Below are positions 40,882-49,761 of a stretch of DNA of 64,000 bases, piece by piece (within the stretch, counting starts at the first letter, position 1; every line of letters begins with the position of its first letter). This DNA comes from Streptomyces sp. MMG1121 (GTDB lineage: Bacteria; Actinomycetota; Actinomycetes; Streptomycetales; Streptomycetaceae). Position numbers and translations under genes: made by a program. Below the pieces are notes generated by a model. The model was not told where the DNA came from. It saw only the letters and a list, made by a program, of their open reading frames with translations, and searched no databases. The stretch covers positions 248,001 through 312,000 of the forward strand of contig NZ_LGDV01000118.1 in NCBI RefSeq assembly GCF_001280015.1, in the 5' to 3' direction.

Positions 40882-41358
40882 ATGGAAGCTCGTCTCAACC
40901 TCCACGCCAGCCCCCTCGCCGCCAAGGTGATCAAGCACTTCAACGCGGCGGGGCAGGCGATCGCCGAGGCGGGGGTGCCGGCCGCCACGCAGGAGCTGGT
41001 GAAGATCCGGGCCAGCCAGATCAACGGCTGCGGGTTCTGCACCGACATGCACACCAAGGACGCGGCCGCCGCCGGCGAGACCGGGCAGCGGCTGCACCTG
41101 GTGGCGGCCTGGCGGGAGGCCAAGGTGTTCACCGAGGCCGAGCGGGCCGCGCTGGAGCTGGCCGAGCAGGGCACCCGGATCGCCGACGCGGCCGGCGGCG
41201 TACCGGACGACGTGTGGGACAACGCCCGCAAGCACTACGACGACGACCAGCTCTTCGGGCTGGTGGCGCTGATCGCCCTCATCAACGCCTACAACCGCGC
41301 GAACGTCATCGTCCAGATGCCCGCCGGGGACTACCAGCCGGGCATGTTCCAGCACTGA
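40882..41358 (+). CDS. Carboxymuconolactone decarboxylase/AhpD-family protein
   Basis: A 158-residue all-helical protein with the AhpD-type redox/proton-relay motif NGCGFCTDMHTKDA near residues 50-63 (CXXC followed by H). AhpD-like members reduce lipoyl adaptors of peroxidases, others are decarboxylases or of unknown role. ATG at 40882 is preceded by AGGAG; an upstream start at 40816 has no ribosome binding site. Probably monocistronic. It was presumably gpmA's original downstream neighbour before the AICE arrived. Confidence 0.85.
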   Translation: MEARLNLHASPLAAKVIKHFNAAGQAIAEAGVPAATQELVKIRASQINGCGFCTDMHTKDAAAAGETGQRLHLVAAWREAKVFTEAERAALELAEQGTRIADAAGGVPDDVWDNARKHYDDDQLFGLVALIALINAYNRANVIVQMPAGDYQPGMFQH

Positions 41359-41382
41359 CCCGGCCGAGGGGGCGCGGTGTCC

Positions 41383-41817
41383 TCACGGGTGCATCCGCGC
41401 CCCCTTCAACACCTTGTCCACGCCGTTGCGGGGCCCGTACACGGCCAGCCCCACCAGATCCAGCTCGGCCGTCGGCACGGCGCGTACCGCCGCGCGGTTG
41501 TCGCGGTCGTTGCCCGTCGTGAAGAGGTCCGCGGTGAAGACCGCGCGGGGCAGGGCCCGGCTCAGGGTCCTGGTGTGTGCCGCCTTCAGGGTCTCCTTCG
41601 TGCCCTCGAAGATCAGCACCGGCTGGCGGAACATGGGCAGGTACGCCACCCCGTCCGCGTCCTCGTACGGGGCGCCGATCACCTCCGGCAGCTCACTGCC
41701 CAGGCCGCTGACCAGGAACGCCGTCACATTGAGGCGCTGCCAGGGCTCCAGGTCCTCGCGGAGCAGTACGGCGATCTTGGTGTCGAAACGCACCGGCTCG
41801 GTGTTCTCGCTGTTCAT
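41383..41817 (-). CDS. DUF2000 family protein
   Basis: A 144-residue cytosolic protein of the DUF2000 family, which has a peptidyl-tRNA hydrolase II-like fold. Motifs: FDTKIAVLLREDLEPWQRLNVTAFL near the start and VGLAVYGPRNGVDKVLKG at the end. It is divergent from the AraC regulator with a 49-bp gap; DUF2000 genes are often paired with AraC regulators in actinomycetes, implying common control. Biochemical function unknown. Confidence 0.85.
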   Translation of the reverse strand: MNSENTEPVRFDTKIAVLLREDLEPWQRLNVTAFLVSGLGSELPEVIGAPYEDADGVAYLPMFRQPVLIFEGTKETLKAAHTRTLSRALPRAVFTADLFTTGNDRDNRAAVRAVPTAELDLVGLAVYGPRNGVDKVLKGARMHP

Positions 41818-41866
41818 GGGGTGAGACTGCCGATCGCCGTACGCCGTCGTCTTGTACGTTTTTAGC

Positions 41867-42667
41867 GTGGCCGCCGCAGCTCAGCCGGAAGTCTCCGCCT
41901 GGCGCCCCCGTATCGCGGGGGTCGTGGAGGTATTCCACGCCCACTTCACCGAGTACGCGTATCCGATGCACGTGCACGACGCCTGGACGCTGCTCATCGT
42001 GGACGAAGGGGCCGTACGGTACGACCTCGACCGGCATGAGCACGGGACCCCGCACGACACCGTCTCGCTGCTGCCGCCCCACGTGCCGCACAACGGCTCC
42101 CCCGCCACTCCGCACGGCTTTCGCAAACGCGTGCTCTACCTCGACGGCAGCATCCTCGGGGACGAGCTGATCGGTCCGGCGGTCGACGGGCCCGACCTCA
42201 GGGATCCGGTGCTCAGGCTGCGGGTCGGGCAGGTGCACGGCGCGCTCGGGCGGCCCGGTGACGAACTGGAGGCGGAGAGCCGGCTGGCTCTCGTCGGGGA
42301 GCGGCTGCGGGACCATCTGCGGCGCCGGGAGAGCGGCGCCGGCCGCCCCGACCCGGACCTGGCGCGCTCGCTGCGCGAGCTGCTCGACGCACACGTCACC
42401 GAGGGGCTCGCGCTCGCCGACGCCGCGCGGCTGCTGCACGCCCATCCCGCCCATCTGGTCAGGGCGTTCAGCCGCGCGTACGGCATCCCGCCGCATCAGT
42501 ACCTCATGTCGCGTCGGGTCGGGCGGGCCCGGCGGCTGCTGCTGGACGGGCTGGCGCCGGGCGAGGTGGCGGTCGCCACCGGGTTCTGCGATCAGGCCCA
42601 TCTCACCCGGCACTTCAAGCGGCTGGTCGGGGTCACTCCGGGGCGTTACCGGCTCAGTTCGCGCTGA
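41867..42667 (+). CDS. AraC-family transcriptional regulator
   Basis: A 266-residue regulator. The N-terminal cupin-like sensor (residues 10-90) contains HVHDAWTLLIVDEGAVRYDLD; the C-terminal two helix-turn-helix motifs span about 170-266 (LADAARLLHAHPAHLVRAFSRA and VAVATGFCDQAHLTRHFKRLVG). GTG 41867 was chosen because TACGTT ends 6 nt before it, the leaderless layout. It probably controls the divergent DUF2000 gene. Its stop overlaps the converging beta-helix gene's stop region by 22 bp. Confidence 0.9.
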   Translation: MAAAAQPEVSAWRPRIAGVVEVFHAHFTEYAYPMHVHDAWTLLIVDEGAVRYDLDRHEHGTPHDTVSLLPPHVPHNGSPATPHGFRKRVLYLDGSILGDELIGPAVDGPDLRDPVLRLRVGQVHGALGRPGDELEAESRLALVGERLRDHLRRRESGAGRPDPDLARSLRELLDAHVTEGLALADAARLLHAHPAHLVRAFSRAYGIPPHQYLMSRRVGRARRLLLDGLAPGEVAVATGFCDQAHLTRHFKRLVGVTPGRYRLSSR

Positions 42668-44295
42668 GCGTCGTACAGGTTGCGCGGGCGTACGACGTCC
42701 GTGGTGCCGTACAGCTCCAGGCGGGAGTGCAGGTCGCCGGTGAAGTCGGGCACGTCGATCTGGTCGAACTCCGTCACCGTGTTGAGGCCGACCGTCGCCG
42801 AGTACGGTGCCAGGCCGTCGATCCTCATCAGGCCGGCGCGGCCGTTGGTCACGCGGACGTTCCAGTGGGTGAAGCGGGCGCCGAAGAGCGGGCCGGCGTT
42901 GGCGTCGCCGCCGTGGCGGCCGTTGTTGTTCACCGTGATGTCGGTGCGGACGTTCGCGAACGGCAGGCCGCGGTGGCTGTCGAAGGTGCCCATCCGCATC
43001 TCGCCGCGCGACCAGACGTTGTGCGAGGACAGGCCCTCGACGTTGATGCCGTGCAGTTGGGTGTTCGCCGGGGCCGGGACCGTGCGCTGTTCGATCGTGA
43101 AGTCCTCGATCAGGTTGTCGTGCGAGCCCTCGCGGCAGAAGTACGGGTGGTGCGAGCCGCGACCTCCGACGCGGGTACGGCGCAGGGTGCAGGCGGAGGC
43201 GGCGACCAGGCCGAAGCCGTTGTCGACGTTGCGGACCGTCACGTCGTCCAGCCAGCAGTCGTACGCGCACTGGAGCACGACCCCGTTGTAGCCCTTGTCC
43301 AGGAGGTGCGGCGACATCGGGGTCTCCTGCACCTGAAGGGTCAGGCCCTCGACTCCCGATCCGGTCAACTCCGTTACATGTGTGGTCAGTTGAGGGTTCC
43401 ACTCGGGGCGCAGATCGAGCGGGAGCGGGCGTTCGAGGGTGATGCGGCGGCCGTGGACGCGGGTGACGCGGACCGGCCACTCGTAGGGGACGTAGGACAG
43501 CAGCTTGGTCTTGTCGTCCCAGTAGTACGCCGCCGGGCCGGGGCCGCCGCCCGCCAGGTGCTGGAGGAGGGTGTGCCCCGCGTCGTCGGCGACGCGGAGG
43601 AGGACCAGCTGGCCGGGCCTCAGCCCGTGCGCGTCGGCCACGGTCACCGTCCGGTCGCCCCGGCGGGCCGGGCCGGCCACCGTGAGCGGGGTCCACTCGT
43701 CGCGCCTGTTGCCGGTCCAGCCCTCGAAGGGCCAGGCCCCTGCCTCGATGGCGGCGGTCAGGGAGTCCCAACGGGCCCGCGGGGCGAGCCAGATGAGGCC
43801 GCCGGCCCAGGACCAGGCCGACTTGTCGCCGCCGTAGCGGGAGCCGTAGACGCCGATCAGCTCCGTGAGGCTCTTCGTCGCGTAGAGGGTCGTACGGCCG
43901 CTGCCGGCGCCGCGCAGGACGACGTTCGAGTCGCCGATACGGATCAGTCCGTCGATGCGGAACGTGCCGGGCGGGATGGTGACCGTGCCACCGCCGGCCC
44001 TTCCGGCGGCGGCGATGGCACGGTTGATCGCGGGGGCGCAGTCCGTGCTGCCGTCGGGCACGGCGCCGTGGTCGGTGACGTCGGTGACGGTGCGGGGGCG
44101 GGGGAAACGCGTCGCTCCACCGCGGTAGCCGGCCCGGCCGACGTAGGGGATCTGCGGGTGGGTGAAGGGGGAGCGGGTGAACTCCCGCCAGAGGGAGGGG
44201 TCTTCGGCCGCACGGGCGGTGCCGGTCGCGGCGCCGAGGGCCACCGCCGTGGCACCGGCCAGCAGGGTCCGTCTCGTGAGGTGTGCGCTGCTCAT
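42646..44295 (-). CDS. Tat-exported right-handed beta-helix protein (pectate-lyase/GH28-like)
   Basis: A 549-residue protein with a Tat signal: TRRTLLAGATAVALGAATG near residues 6-24 with twin arginine. The N-terminal region (70-140, DVTDHGAVPDGSTDCAPAINRAIAAA) is the pectate-lyase superfamily/Pgu1-like cap motif, followed by a parallel beta-helix with repeated LRRTRVGG/NNGRHGGDAN-type rungs. It may be a carbohydrate-active enzyme, but catalytic residues cannot be assigned. AAGGGG lies 9 nt before ATG 44295. A 20-bp perfect palindrome lies upstream of the start. Confidence 0.82.
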   Translation of the reverse strand: MSSAHLTRRTLLAGATAVALGAATGTARAAEDPSLWREFTRSPFTHPQIPYVGRAGYRGGATRFPRPRTVTDVTDHGAVPDGSTDCAPAINRAIAAAGRAGGGTVTIPPGTFRIDGLIRIGDSNVVLRGAGSGRTTLYATKSLTELIGVYGSRYGGDKSAWSWAGGLIWLAPRARWDSLTAAIEAGAWPFEGWTGNRRDEWTPLTVAGPARRGDRTVTVADAHGLRPGQLVLLRVADDAGHTLLQHLAGGGPGPAAYYWDDKTKLLSYVPYEWPVRVTRVHGRRITLERPLPLDLRPEWNPQLTTHVTELTGSGVEGLTLQVQETPMSPHLLDKGYNGVVLQCAYDCWLDDVTVRNVDNGFGLVAASACTLRRTRVGGRGSHHPYFCREGSHDNLIEDFTIEQRTVPAPANTQLHGINVEGLSSHNVWSRGEMRMGTFDSHRGLPFANVRTDITVNNNGRHGGDANAGPLFGARFTHWNVRVTNGRAGLMRIDGLAPYSATVGLNTVTEFDQIDVPDFTGDLHSRLELYGTTDVVRPRNLYDAQRELSR

Positions 44296-44308
44296 CTCCA
44301 CCCGCCCC

Positions 44309-44328
44309 TTCATATTCATGAATATGAA
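44309..44328. promoter_or_regulatory. 20-bp perfect palindrome before the beta-helix gene
   Basis: TTCATATTCATGAATATGAA, self-complementary and AT-rich in GC-rich DNA, 14-33 bp upstream of the ATG at 44295. It is probably an operator for an unidentified repressor. Confidence 0.7.
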
Positions 44329-44398
44329 CGTCGTTCAGGAATGCGTTGGCGGTGAGCATGCCACTGGTGGGATGTGGGCGGAAGGGGTTGTACCTGGG

Positions 44399-44899
44399 TC
44401 AGTCTGTCGGGCGGTCGATCAAGTGCCTGAACGCGTCCAGGTTCCGCGTCGACTCGCCCCGGGACACCCGCCAGGCGTACTCCTTGCGGATCGAGGAGGC
44501 GAAGCCCAGCTCCAGGAGGGTGTTGAAGGCGCCGTCGGCCGCTTCCAGGACCTGGCCGAGGAGGCGGTCGATCTCGTCGGGGGTGACCGAGGCGAGGGCC
44601 AGCCGGGCGGTGACGTAGACGTCGCCGAGGCGGTCGACGGCGTAACCGACGCCGTAGAGCTTGAGGTTGCGCTCCAGGAGCCAGCGGTGGACGCCCGCCT
44701 CGTTCTCGTCGGGGTGACGGATGACGAAGGCGTTCAGCGACAGGGAGTGGCGGCCGACGCGGAAGGAGACCGTCGTGGACAGCTTGCGGGTGCCGGGGAG
44801 CTTGACCACGTAGGAGCCGGGCTCGGGGCTCTCCCACTCCAGTTCGGTGTCCTTGAGGACGCCTTCGAGGATCCGCCCCGCCTTCTCCACATCACCCAT
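44399..44899 (-). CDS. YbjN-domain protein
   Basis: A 166-residue protein of the YbjN (type III secretion chaperone-like) fold. Typical features are [21 protein letters not shown] near the start, [22 protein letters not shown] and the helical end [17 protein letters not shown]. It has no membrane segment and its role is unknown. It overlaps the mshA stop by 8 bp (translational coupling); this mshA-ybjN pairing is conserved in actinomycetes, so a supportive role in mycothiol metabolism has been suggested but not shown. Confidence 0.85.
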   Translation of the reverse strand: MGDVEKAGRILEGVLKDTELEWESPEPGSYVVKLPGTRKLSTTVSFRVGRHSLSLNAFVIRHPDENEAGVHRWLLERNLKLYGVGYAVDRLGDVYVTARLALASVTPDEIDRLLGQVLEAADGAFNTLLELGFASSIRKEYAWRVSRGESTRNLDAFRHLIDRPTD

Positions 44900-46229
44900 G
44901 GGGGGAGCGTACGCGACGGCGGTGGGACTGGGTCGCGGCCGTGTAGACCTCGGCGGTGGCGGCGGCCGAGGCGTCCCAGCCGAAGGACTGCGCGTGCCGG
45001 GCGGCGGCCTCGCCCATGGTGTCCGCGAGGGCGGGCTCGTCGGCGAACCGGCGCAGCACGCGCGCGTAGTCGGCCGGGTCGTGGCCCTGGACCAGGAAGC
45101 CGGTGGAGCCGTCGCGCACGGCCACCGGCAGCCCGCCGACCGAGGCGGCGAGCACCGGCGTGCCGGCCGCCTGCGCCTCGATGGCGACCAGCCCGAAGGA
45201 CTCGCTGTACGACGGCATGACGAGCAGGGACGCGGCCCGGAACCAGTCCGCGAGCTGTTCCTGGCCGACCGGCGGCCGGAACCGTACGACGTCCGCGATG
45301 CCGAGCCGCGCGGCGAGCTTCTGCAGCCCCTCCGGTTTGGCGAGCCCGCTGCCGCTGGGGCCGCCGACGACCGGGACGACGATGCGCGAGCGCAGCTCGG
45401 GGCGCTCGTCCAGCAGGACGGCGACGGAGCGCAGCAGCACGTCCGGGGCCTTCAGGGGCTGTATGCGGCCCGCGAAGAGCGGGATCAGGGCGTCCTGCGG
45501 CAGGCCCAGGCGGGCGCGGGCGGCGGCGCGGCCGTCCGCCGGGCGGAAGCGGTCGAGGTTGACGCCGGGGTGGACGACGGCGACCTTGGCCGGGTCGGCC
45601 GTGTAGTGCCGCACCAGTTCGTCGGCCTCCTCCGCCGTGTTGGCGATGAGCCGGTCGGCGGCGGCCACGATCTGGGTCTCGCCGATGACGCGGGCGGCGG
45701 GCTCGGGGGTGTCGCCGGCGGCCAGGCTGGCGTTCTTGACCTTGGCCATGGTGTGCATGGCGTGCACCAACGGCACGCCCCAGCGCTCGGCGGCGAGCCA
45801 GCCGACGTGGCCGGAGAGCCAGTAGTGGGAGTGGACGAGGTCGTAGTAGCCGGGGCGGTGGCCGGCCCAGGCCTGCATCACGCCGTGCGTGAAGGCGCAC
45901 AGCTGGGCGGGCAGCTCCTCCTTGGCGAGGCCCTCGTAGGGACCCGCGTCGACGTGCCGGACGAGGACGCCGGGGGCCAGCTGGACGGTGGGCGCGAGGC
46001 CGCCGGAGGTGGCCCGGGTGAAGATCTCGACCTCGATGCCCAGCGCGGCGAGCCGCTGGGCCAGCTCCACGATGTAGACGTTCATGCCGCCGGCGTCACC
46101 GGTGCCGGGCTGGTGGAGCGGGGACGTGTGCACGGAGAGCATGGCGACCCGGCGGGGCCTGCGGTGCAGCCTGAGCCGGGGGGCGGCCGCCGGAGAGCGT
46201 CGCCCGAGCCTGCTGACGTACTGGCTCAC
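44892..46229 (-). CDS. mshA: D-inositol-3-phosphate glycosyltransferase MshA
   Basis: A 445-residue GT4 glycosyltransferase catalysing the first committed step of mycothiol synthesis (GlcNAc transfer to inositol-3-phosphate). The N-terminal GTB domain has [25 protein letters not shown] near the start and [11 protein letters not shown]; the C-terminal domain carries the UDP-binding [12 protein letters not shown] and [24 protein letters not shown] 46229 with GAGGA upstream gives the best ribosome binding site and matches family starts. Its stop overlaps the YbjN gene by 8 bp. Confidence 0.93.
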   Translation of the reverse strand: MSQYVSRLGRRSPAAAPRLRLHRRPRRVAMLSVHTSPLHQPGTGDAGGMNVYIVELAQRLAALGIEVEIFTRATSGGLAPTVQLAPGVLVRHVDAGPYEGLAKEELPAQLCAFTHGVMQAWAGHRPGYYDLVHSHYWLSGHVGWLAAERWGVPLVHAMHTMAKVKNASLAAGDTPEPAARVIGETQIVAAADRLIANTAEEADELVRHYTADPAKVAVVHPGVNLDRFRPADGRAAARARLGLPQDALIPLFAGRIQPLKAPDVLLRSVAVLLDERPELRSRIVVPVVGGPSGSGLAKPEGLQKLAARLGIADVVRFRPPVGQEQLADWFRAASLLVMPSYSESFGLVAIEAQAAGTPVLAASVGGLPVAVRDGSTGFLVQGHDPADYARVLRRFADEPALADTMGEAAARHAQSFGWDASAAATAEVYTAATQSHRRRVRSPHG

Positions 46230-46544
46230 GTGGCGGTCCTCCTCGCTGCGGGCATGCCGGACGGAGGACCTGCCTCGCCCTCCACGGGGGTCCAACAGCG
46301 ACCGGGTGCCCTGCCATTTCCCGATCAAGCAGCTTTACTCAATCATGACCCTGACTCGATCAACCGTTCGGGTGGCTGTCGTGTCGCCGGACAGCCTCGC
46401 CCGGCGGGTCCGCGGGTGTGCTTGACCGGCCGCAGGGATCCCTTTGGGGCAGCCTTGGCCTGCGGTGATACAACCTTTGACAGCGCGCGCACGAGCCCTG
46501 TACACGCTTCTCGTCGGACCTCCCCGTCGAACCCGAGGACAAGC
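46230..46544. other. Divergent intergenic region, mshA / LAETG protein
   Basis: About 315 bases without a gene. AT-richer DNA at 46321-46365 probably contains promoter elements for the two divergent genes. No clear operator dyad was seen. Confidence 0.4.
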
Positions 46545-47231
46545 GTGCCCCGTTCCCGTCGCCTCACCAGGGCAGCTCGTGTCATAGGCACGTCAGCCGC
46601 CGCAGCCGCTCTCTCCGTCGCCGCCGCCCAGACGGCGCTCGCCTGCAGCATCGGCGACTTCTCCGCCGCGCCCGCCTGTGACAGCGCGGGCAAGCCCGTC
46701 ATCCGCGTCACCGACAAGGACGGCTCCGGCACGCCGGCCACCGTCACCCTGCTGGTGCAGCTGAACACGCCCGGCCAGCAGCGGAACACCGACACCCAGA
46801 AGATCGACCACCCGACCGCGCAGGGCGTCGGCGTCGACCTGCACCCCCTGGACTGGTACGCCGGAGAGACCTTCGTGGTCCACGTCAAGGCGGGCGACCG
46901 CGTCGACGAGGACCTTCAGCCCGCGGTGGTCGTACCGGACGACTTCACCTGCGAGCCCGCCGGCAGCCCCTCCCCCTCGGTTTCCGCGACGCCGTCCGCC
47001 CACCCGTCCTCGACGCCGTCCGCCGTCCCGAGCCCGGCCGCGAGCGGCAGCGCGGCCCCCACGCCGGCCGCGAGCAGCGCTCCCTCGCCCGCGGGCGGCG
47101 GCACCCGCCTCGCCGAGACCGGCGCCTCGTCGGACACCCCGGTGCTCGCGGGCGCGGCGGTGGCGCTGGTCGTCGTGGGCGGCGGCCTCGTCGTCGCGCT
47201 GCGCCGCAGGTCGGCGCAGCGCTCCCGCTGA
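46545..47231 (+). CDS. Sortase-anchored surface protein (LAETG motif)
   Basis: A 228-residue cell-wall protein. Residues 1-34 are a signal peptide (RAARVIGTSAAAAALSVAAAQTALA). The mature domain begins ACSIGDFSAAPAC with paired cysteines and a beta-rich core (PATVTLLVQLNTPGQ). A Ser/Pro/Ala-rich linker (residues about 140-185) precedes the sorting signal RLAETGASSDTP, one membrane helix (GAAVALVVVGGGLVVAL) and a basic tail RRRS. LAETG is cut by class E-type sortases. GTG start with GAGGAC upstream. Confidence 0.85.
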   Translation: MPRSRRLTRAARVIGTSAAAAALSVAAAQTALACSIGDFSAAPACDSAGKPVIRVTDKDGSGTPATVTLLVQLNTPGQQRNTDTQKIDHPTAQGVGVDLHPLDWYAGETFVVHVKAGDRVDEDLQPAVVVPDDFTCEPAGSPSPSVSATPSAHPSSTPSAVPSPAASGSAAPTPAASSAPSPAGGGTRLAETGASSDTPVLAGAAVALVVVGGGLVVALRRRSAQRSR

Positions 47232-47305
47232 CCTGCGGAACACGGCCCGGCCGCCCTCCAGCGACCGGGCCGATACCGGACTGTCGCCCGCTTACCCTCG
47301 TAGAC

Positions 47306-48154
47306 ATGACAGCCCGCGCCGCCTCCCTCCCCCGCTCTCGGCTTCGCTCGAGCGGGGGGACCCCCATCGTGGGAACGGTGACGCGCGGGACGACCAACCC
47401 CAACCGGCTGCGTCGCATGGACCGCTGGATCGCCGCCACGCACGGCGTCGAACTGCGCCGCGCCGCCGACCCGCTGGCGATCGACCTCGGCTACGGCGCC
47501 GCGCCCTGGACCGCCGTCGAACTGCTCGGCCGGCTGCGGACCGTCGCGCCACACGCGCGCGTGGTCGGCATCGAGATCGAACCGGAGCGGGTCGCGGCGG
47601 CCCGGCCGTACGAGCGGGACGGGCTGGTCTTCCGGCACGGCGGGTTCGAGATCCCCGTCGCCGGGCGCCCGCTGCTCATCCGGGCCGCCAACGTGCTGCG
47701 CCAGTACGACGAGGACCAGGTCGCCGCCGTCTGGGAGCGGCTGTGCGCGCGGCTCGCCCCGGAAGGCGCCGGTTCGCGCGGCGGACTGCTGGTCGAGGGG
47801 ACGTGCGACGAGATCGGGCGGCGGCACGTATGGGTGGCGCTCGGTCCGCAGGGGCCGCGCACCGTGACCTTCGCCACCCGGCTGGGCTCGCTGGAGCGGC
47901 CCTCCGATCTCGCCGAGCGGTTGCCGAAGGCACTCATCCACCGCAACGTACCCGGCGAGCCGGTGCACTCCTTCCTGCGCGACTTCGACCGCGCCTGGGC
48001 CGCCGCCGCGCCCTACGCCTCCTACGGCGCCCGCCAGCGCTGGCTGCGCGCGGTACGGGACCTGACGGCCGACTGGCCGGTGACGGACTCCCCGGCGCGC
48101 TGGCGGCAGGGCGAAGTGACGGTGGCGTGGAGGGCGTTGGCCCCGCGCGGCTGA
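47306..48154 (+). CDS. Class I SAM-dependent methyltransferase
   Basis: A 282-residue protein. The SAM-binding motif LAIDLGYGAAPWTAVEL lies near residues 61-77, followed by VVGIEIEPERVAAA and a late loop LIRAANVLRQYDEDQV; the substrate is unknown. ATG 47306 follows TACCCT by 7 nt (leaderless pattern). Residues 7-20 (SLPRSRLRSSGGTP) come from an intergenic-type palindromic repeat (47329-47358), so the true start may be downstream, for example at GTG near VTRGTTNPNRLRRM. Confidence 0.75.
   Translation: MTARAASLPRSRLRSSGGTPIVGTVTRGTTNPNRLRRMDRWIAATHGVELRRAADPLAIDLGYGAAPWTAVELLGRLRTVAPHARVVGIEIEPERVAAARPYERDGLVFRHGGFEIPVAGRPLLIRAANVLRQYDEDQVAAVWERLCARLAPEGAGSRGGLLVEGTCDEIGRRHVWVALGPQGPRTVTFATRLGSLERPSDLAERLPKALIHRNVPGEPVHSFLRDFDRAWAAAAPYASYGARQRWLRAVRDLTADWPVTDSPARWRQGEVTVAWRALAPRG
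47329..47358. repeat. Streptomyces-type palindromic repeat in a gene's 5' end
   Basis: CCCCCGCTC / GAGCGGGGG arms around TCGGCTTCGCTC, followed by GACCCCCA-like sequence. This dyad family is common between Streptomyces genes; here it is inside an open frame. Confidence 0.6.
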
Positions 48155-48376
48155 GAACACCCCTTCTGGGGCCGCCGGGACGGAACGATCTCGCTGCGTC
48201 GTTCGTCACACCGATGGGGAGATCGTCTTGCGGGGCGGGTGCGGGGGGACCAATGAGTGCGGGGGGACTGACACCTGTGGCTGTGTCATTTTCCGCGCCT
48301 CTGTCGCTTTGCGCCGTGACGTGGCACGATCCCCCAGGCGCGTAAGTTACTGACGGTAAATCAGTTTGGGGGACGT

Positions 48377-49459
48377 GTGATGGGCTGGGGCAAGCGCGGC
48401 ATCCTGACAGCCGCCGTGACCGTGGTCTGCGCGGCGACCGTGCTGACGGCACCCGGCACGGCGTTCGCCGACCCGGCACCCACGACGAGCGCGTCCCCGA
48501 CGCCGTCCACGACTCCCGTGCCCGGCAAGGACCTTGAGAAGGTCCGCGAGAAGCTGGACAAGCTCTACCACGACGCGGCCGTCGCCACCGACGCCTACAA
48601 CGCGGCCGAGGAGAAGGCCAAGCAGCAGTCCGCCGAGATCGTCTCGCTGGCGAAGAAGATCGCCGAGGGGCAGTCGAGGCTCGACCGGCTCAAGGACCAG
48701 GCGGGCGCGGCGGCCCGGCAGCAGTACCGCACCGGCGGCCTGCCGCCCACCGCCCAGTTCCTGCTCAGCGACGACCCGGGCCAGTTCCTGGACGGCGCCG
48801 GGCTGGTGCTCCAGGGCCAGCGGGCGACGAACAAGCTGATCGGCGAAGTGAGCGGCACCCAGAAGGACTTGCAGGCGTACGCCGCAGACGCCGCCGATCA
48901 GTGGCAGAGACTGGACACCGAGCGCAAGGCCAAGGCCACCGCCAAGAAGAGGATCGAGCAGCAGATCTCCGCCGCCGAGAAGCTCGAGTCCGAGCTGGCG
49001 AAGAAGGACAAGGAGCGGCTCGCGAAGCTGGAGGAGCAGGCCGCGCTGAAGGCGCAGACCTCCTGGCTGGACACCGGCATACTCAAGGAGATCAACGGCA
49101 GGGCCACCGCGCAGGACAAGAAGGCCGTCGCGTTCGCCACCGCCCAGCTCGGCAAGCCGTACGTGTGGGGTGCCGAGGGCCCCGACTCCTTCGACTGCTC
49201 CGGCCTGACCTCCCAGGCCTGGGCGGCGGCCGGCCACCCCATCCCGCGCACCTCGCAGGAGCAGTGGCAGCAGCTCAAGCACATCGACGTCAAGGACATG
49301 CGGCCCGGCGACCTCATCATCTACTTCTCCGACGCCAGCCACGTCGCCCTCTACGTGGGCGACGGCGCGATCATCCAGGCCCCGCGCCCCGGGCGGGACG
49401 TGACGATCGCGGGCGCCGGTTCGATGCCGATCCTGGGCGTCGTACGACCGGACGCGTGA
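48377..49459 (+). CDS. Secreted NlpC/P60 peptidoglycan hydrolase (RipA-like)
   Basis: A 360-residue exported hydrolase. Signal peptide at 1-32. The N-terminal long coiled coil (about 50-235; KVREKLDKLYHDAAVATDAYNAAEEKAKQ...) resembles RipA-type segments that keep enzymes inactive. The catalytic NlpC/P60 domain (about 240-360) has the Cys in DSFDCSGLT, His in HVALYVG and a third polar residue near GAIIQAP. It cleaves D-Glu-DAP bonds in cell wall. The start is GTG 48377 or the adjacent ATG 48380; TTGGGGGAC is just upstream. It ends in a proline-containing ILGVVRPDA tail. Confidence 0.9.
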   Translation: MMGWGKRGILTAAVTVVCAATVLTAPGTAFADPAPTTSASPTPSTTPVPGKDLEKVREKLDKLYHDAAVATDAYNAAEEKAKQQSAEIVSLAKKIAEGQSRLDRLKDQAGAAARQQYRTGGLPPTAQFLLSDDPGQFLDGAGLVLQGQRATNKLIGEVSGTQKDLQAYAADAADQWQRLDTERKAKATAKKRIEQQISAAEKLESELAKKDKERLAKLEEQAALKAQTSWLDTGILKEINGRATAQDKKAVAFATAQLGKPYVWGAEGPDSFDCSGLTSQAWAAAGHPIPRTSQEQWQQLKHIDVKDMRPGDLIIYFSDASHVALYVGDGAIIQAPRPGRDVTIAGAGSMPILGVVRPDA

Positions 49460-49761
49460 GGCGGGCCGTTTCGGCCAGGTCCCGTGGCGCGGCCCACGTC
49501 CCCGTGACAGGGGTCACGTGACCCACCGCACGCCCCCAACCCCCGCTCGCATCGGGGCAGGACGTGAGCTTCGTCATCCCGGGCGCCCGGTCGGCCTGTC
49601 CAACTGCGGTACGGAACGCGGCATATGACAGTGGCCTGCGTGCGAGCGACGCGGCTCACACCATTCCATCGGGGCGGGCAATGCCGCTATGGTCACCCGT
49701 CGGTGGCCTCGAGACCCTCGACGCCGCCGTGCCCTCGGGGGGAGGGAAGGAAACCGAGACG

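Noticed and set aside
48155..48376. c-di-AMP riboswitch before the NlpC/P60 gene
   Set aside because: Such hydrolases often have one, but I could not recognise the conserved core in this leader.
49564..49761. Extended N-terminus of the PP2C regulator
   Set aside because: The extra 66 codons lack conservation features and the ribosome binding site favours 49762.
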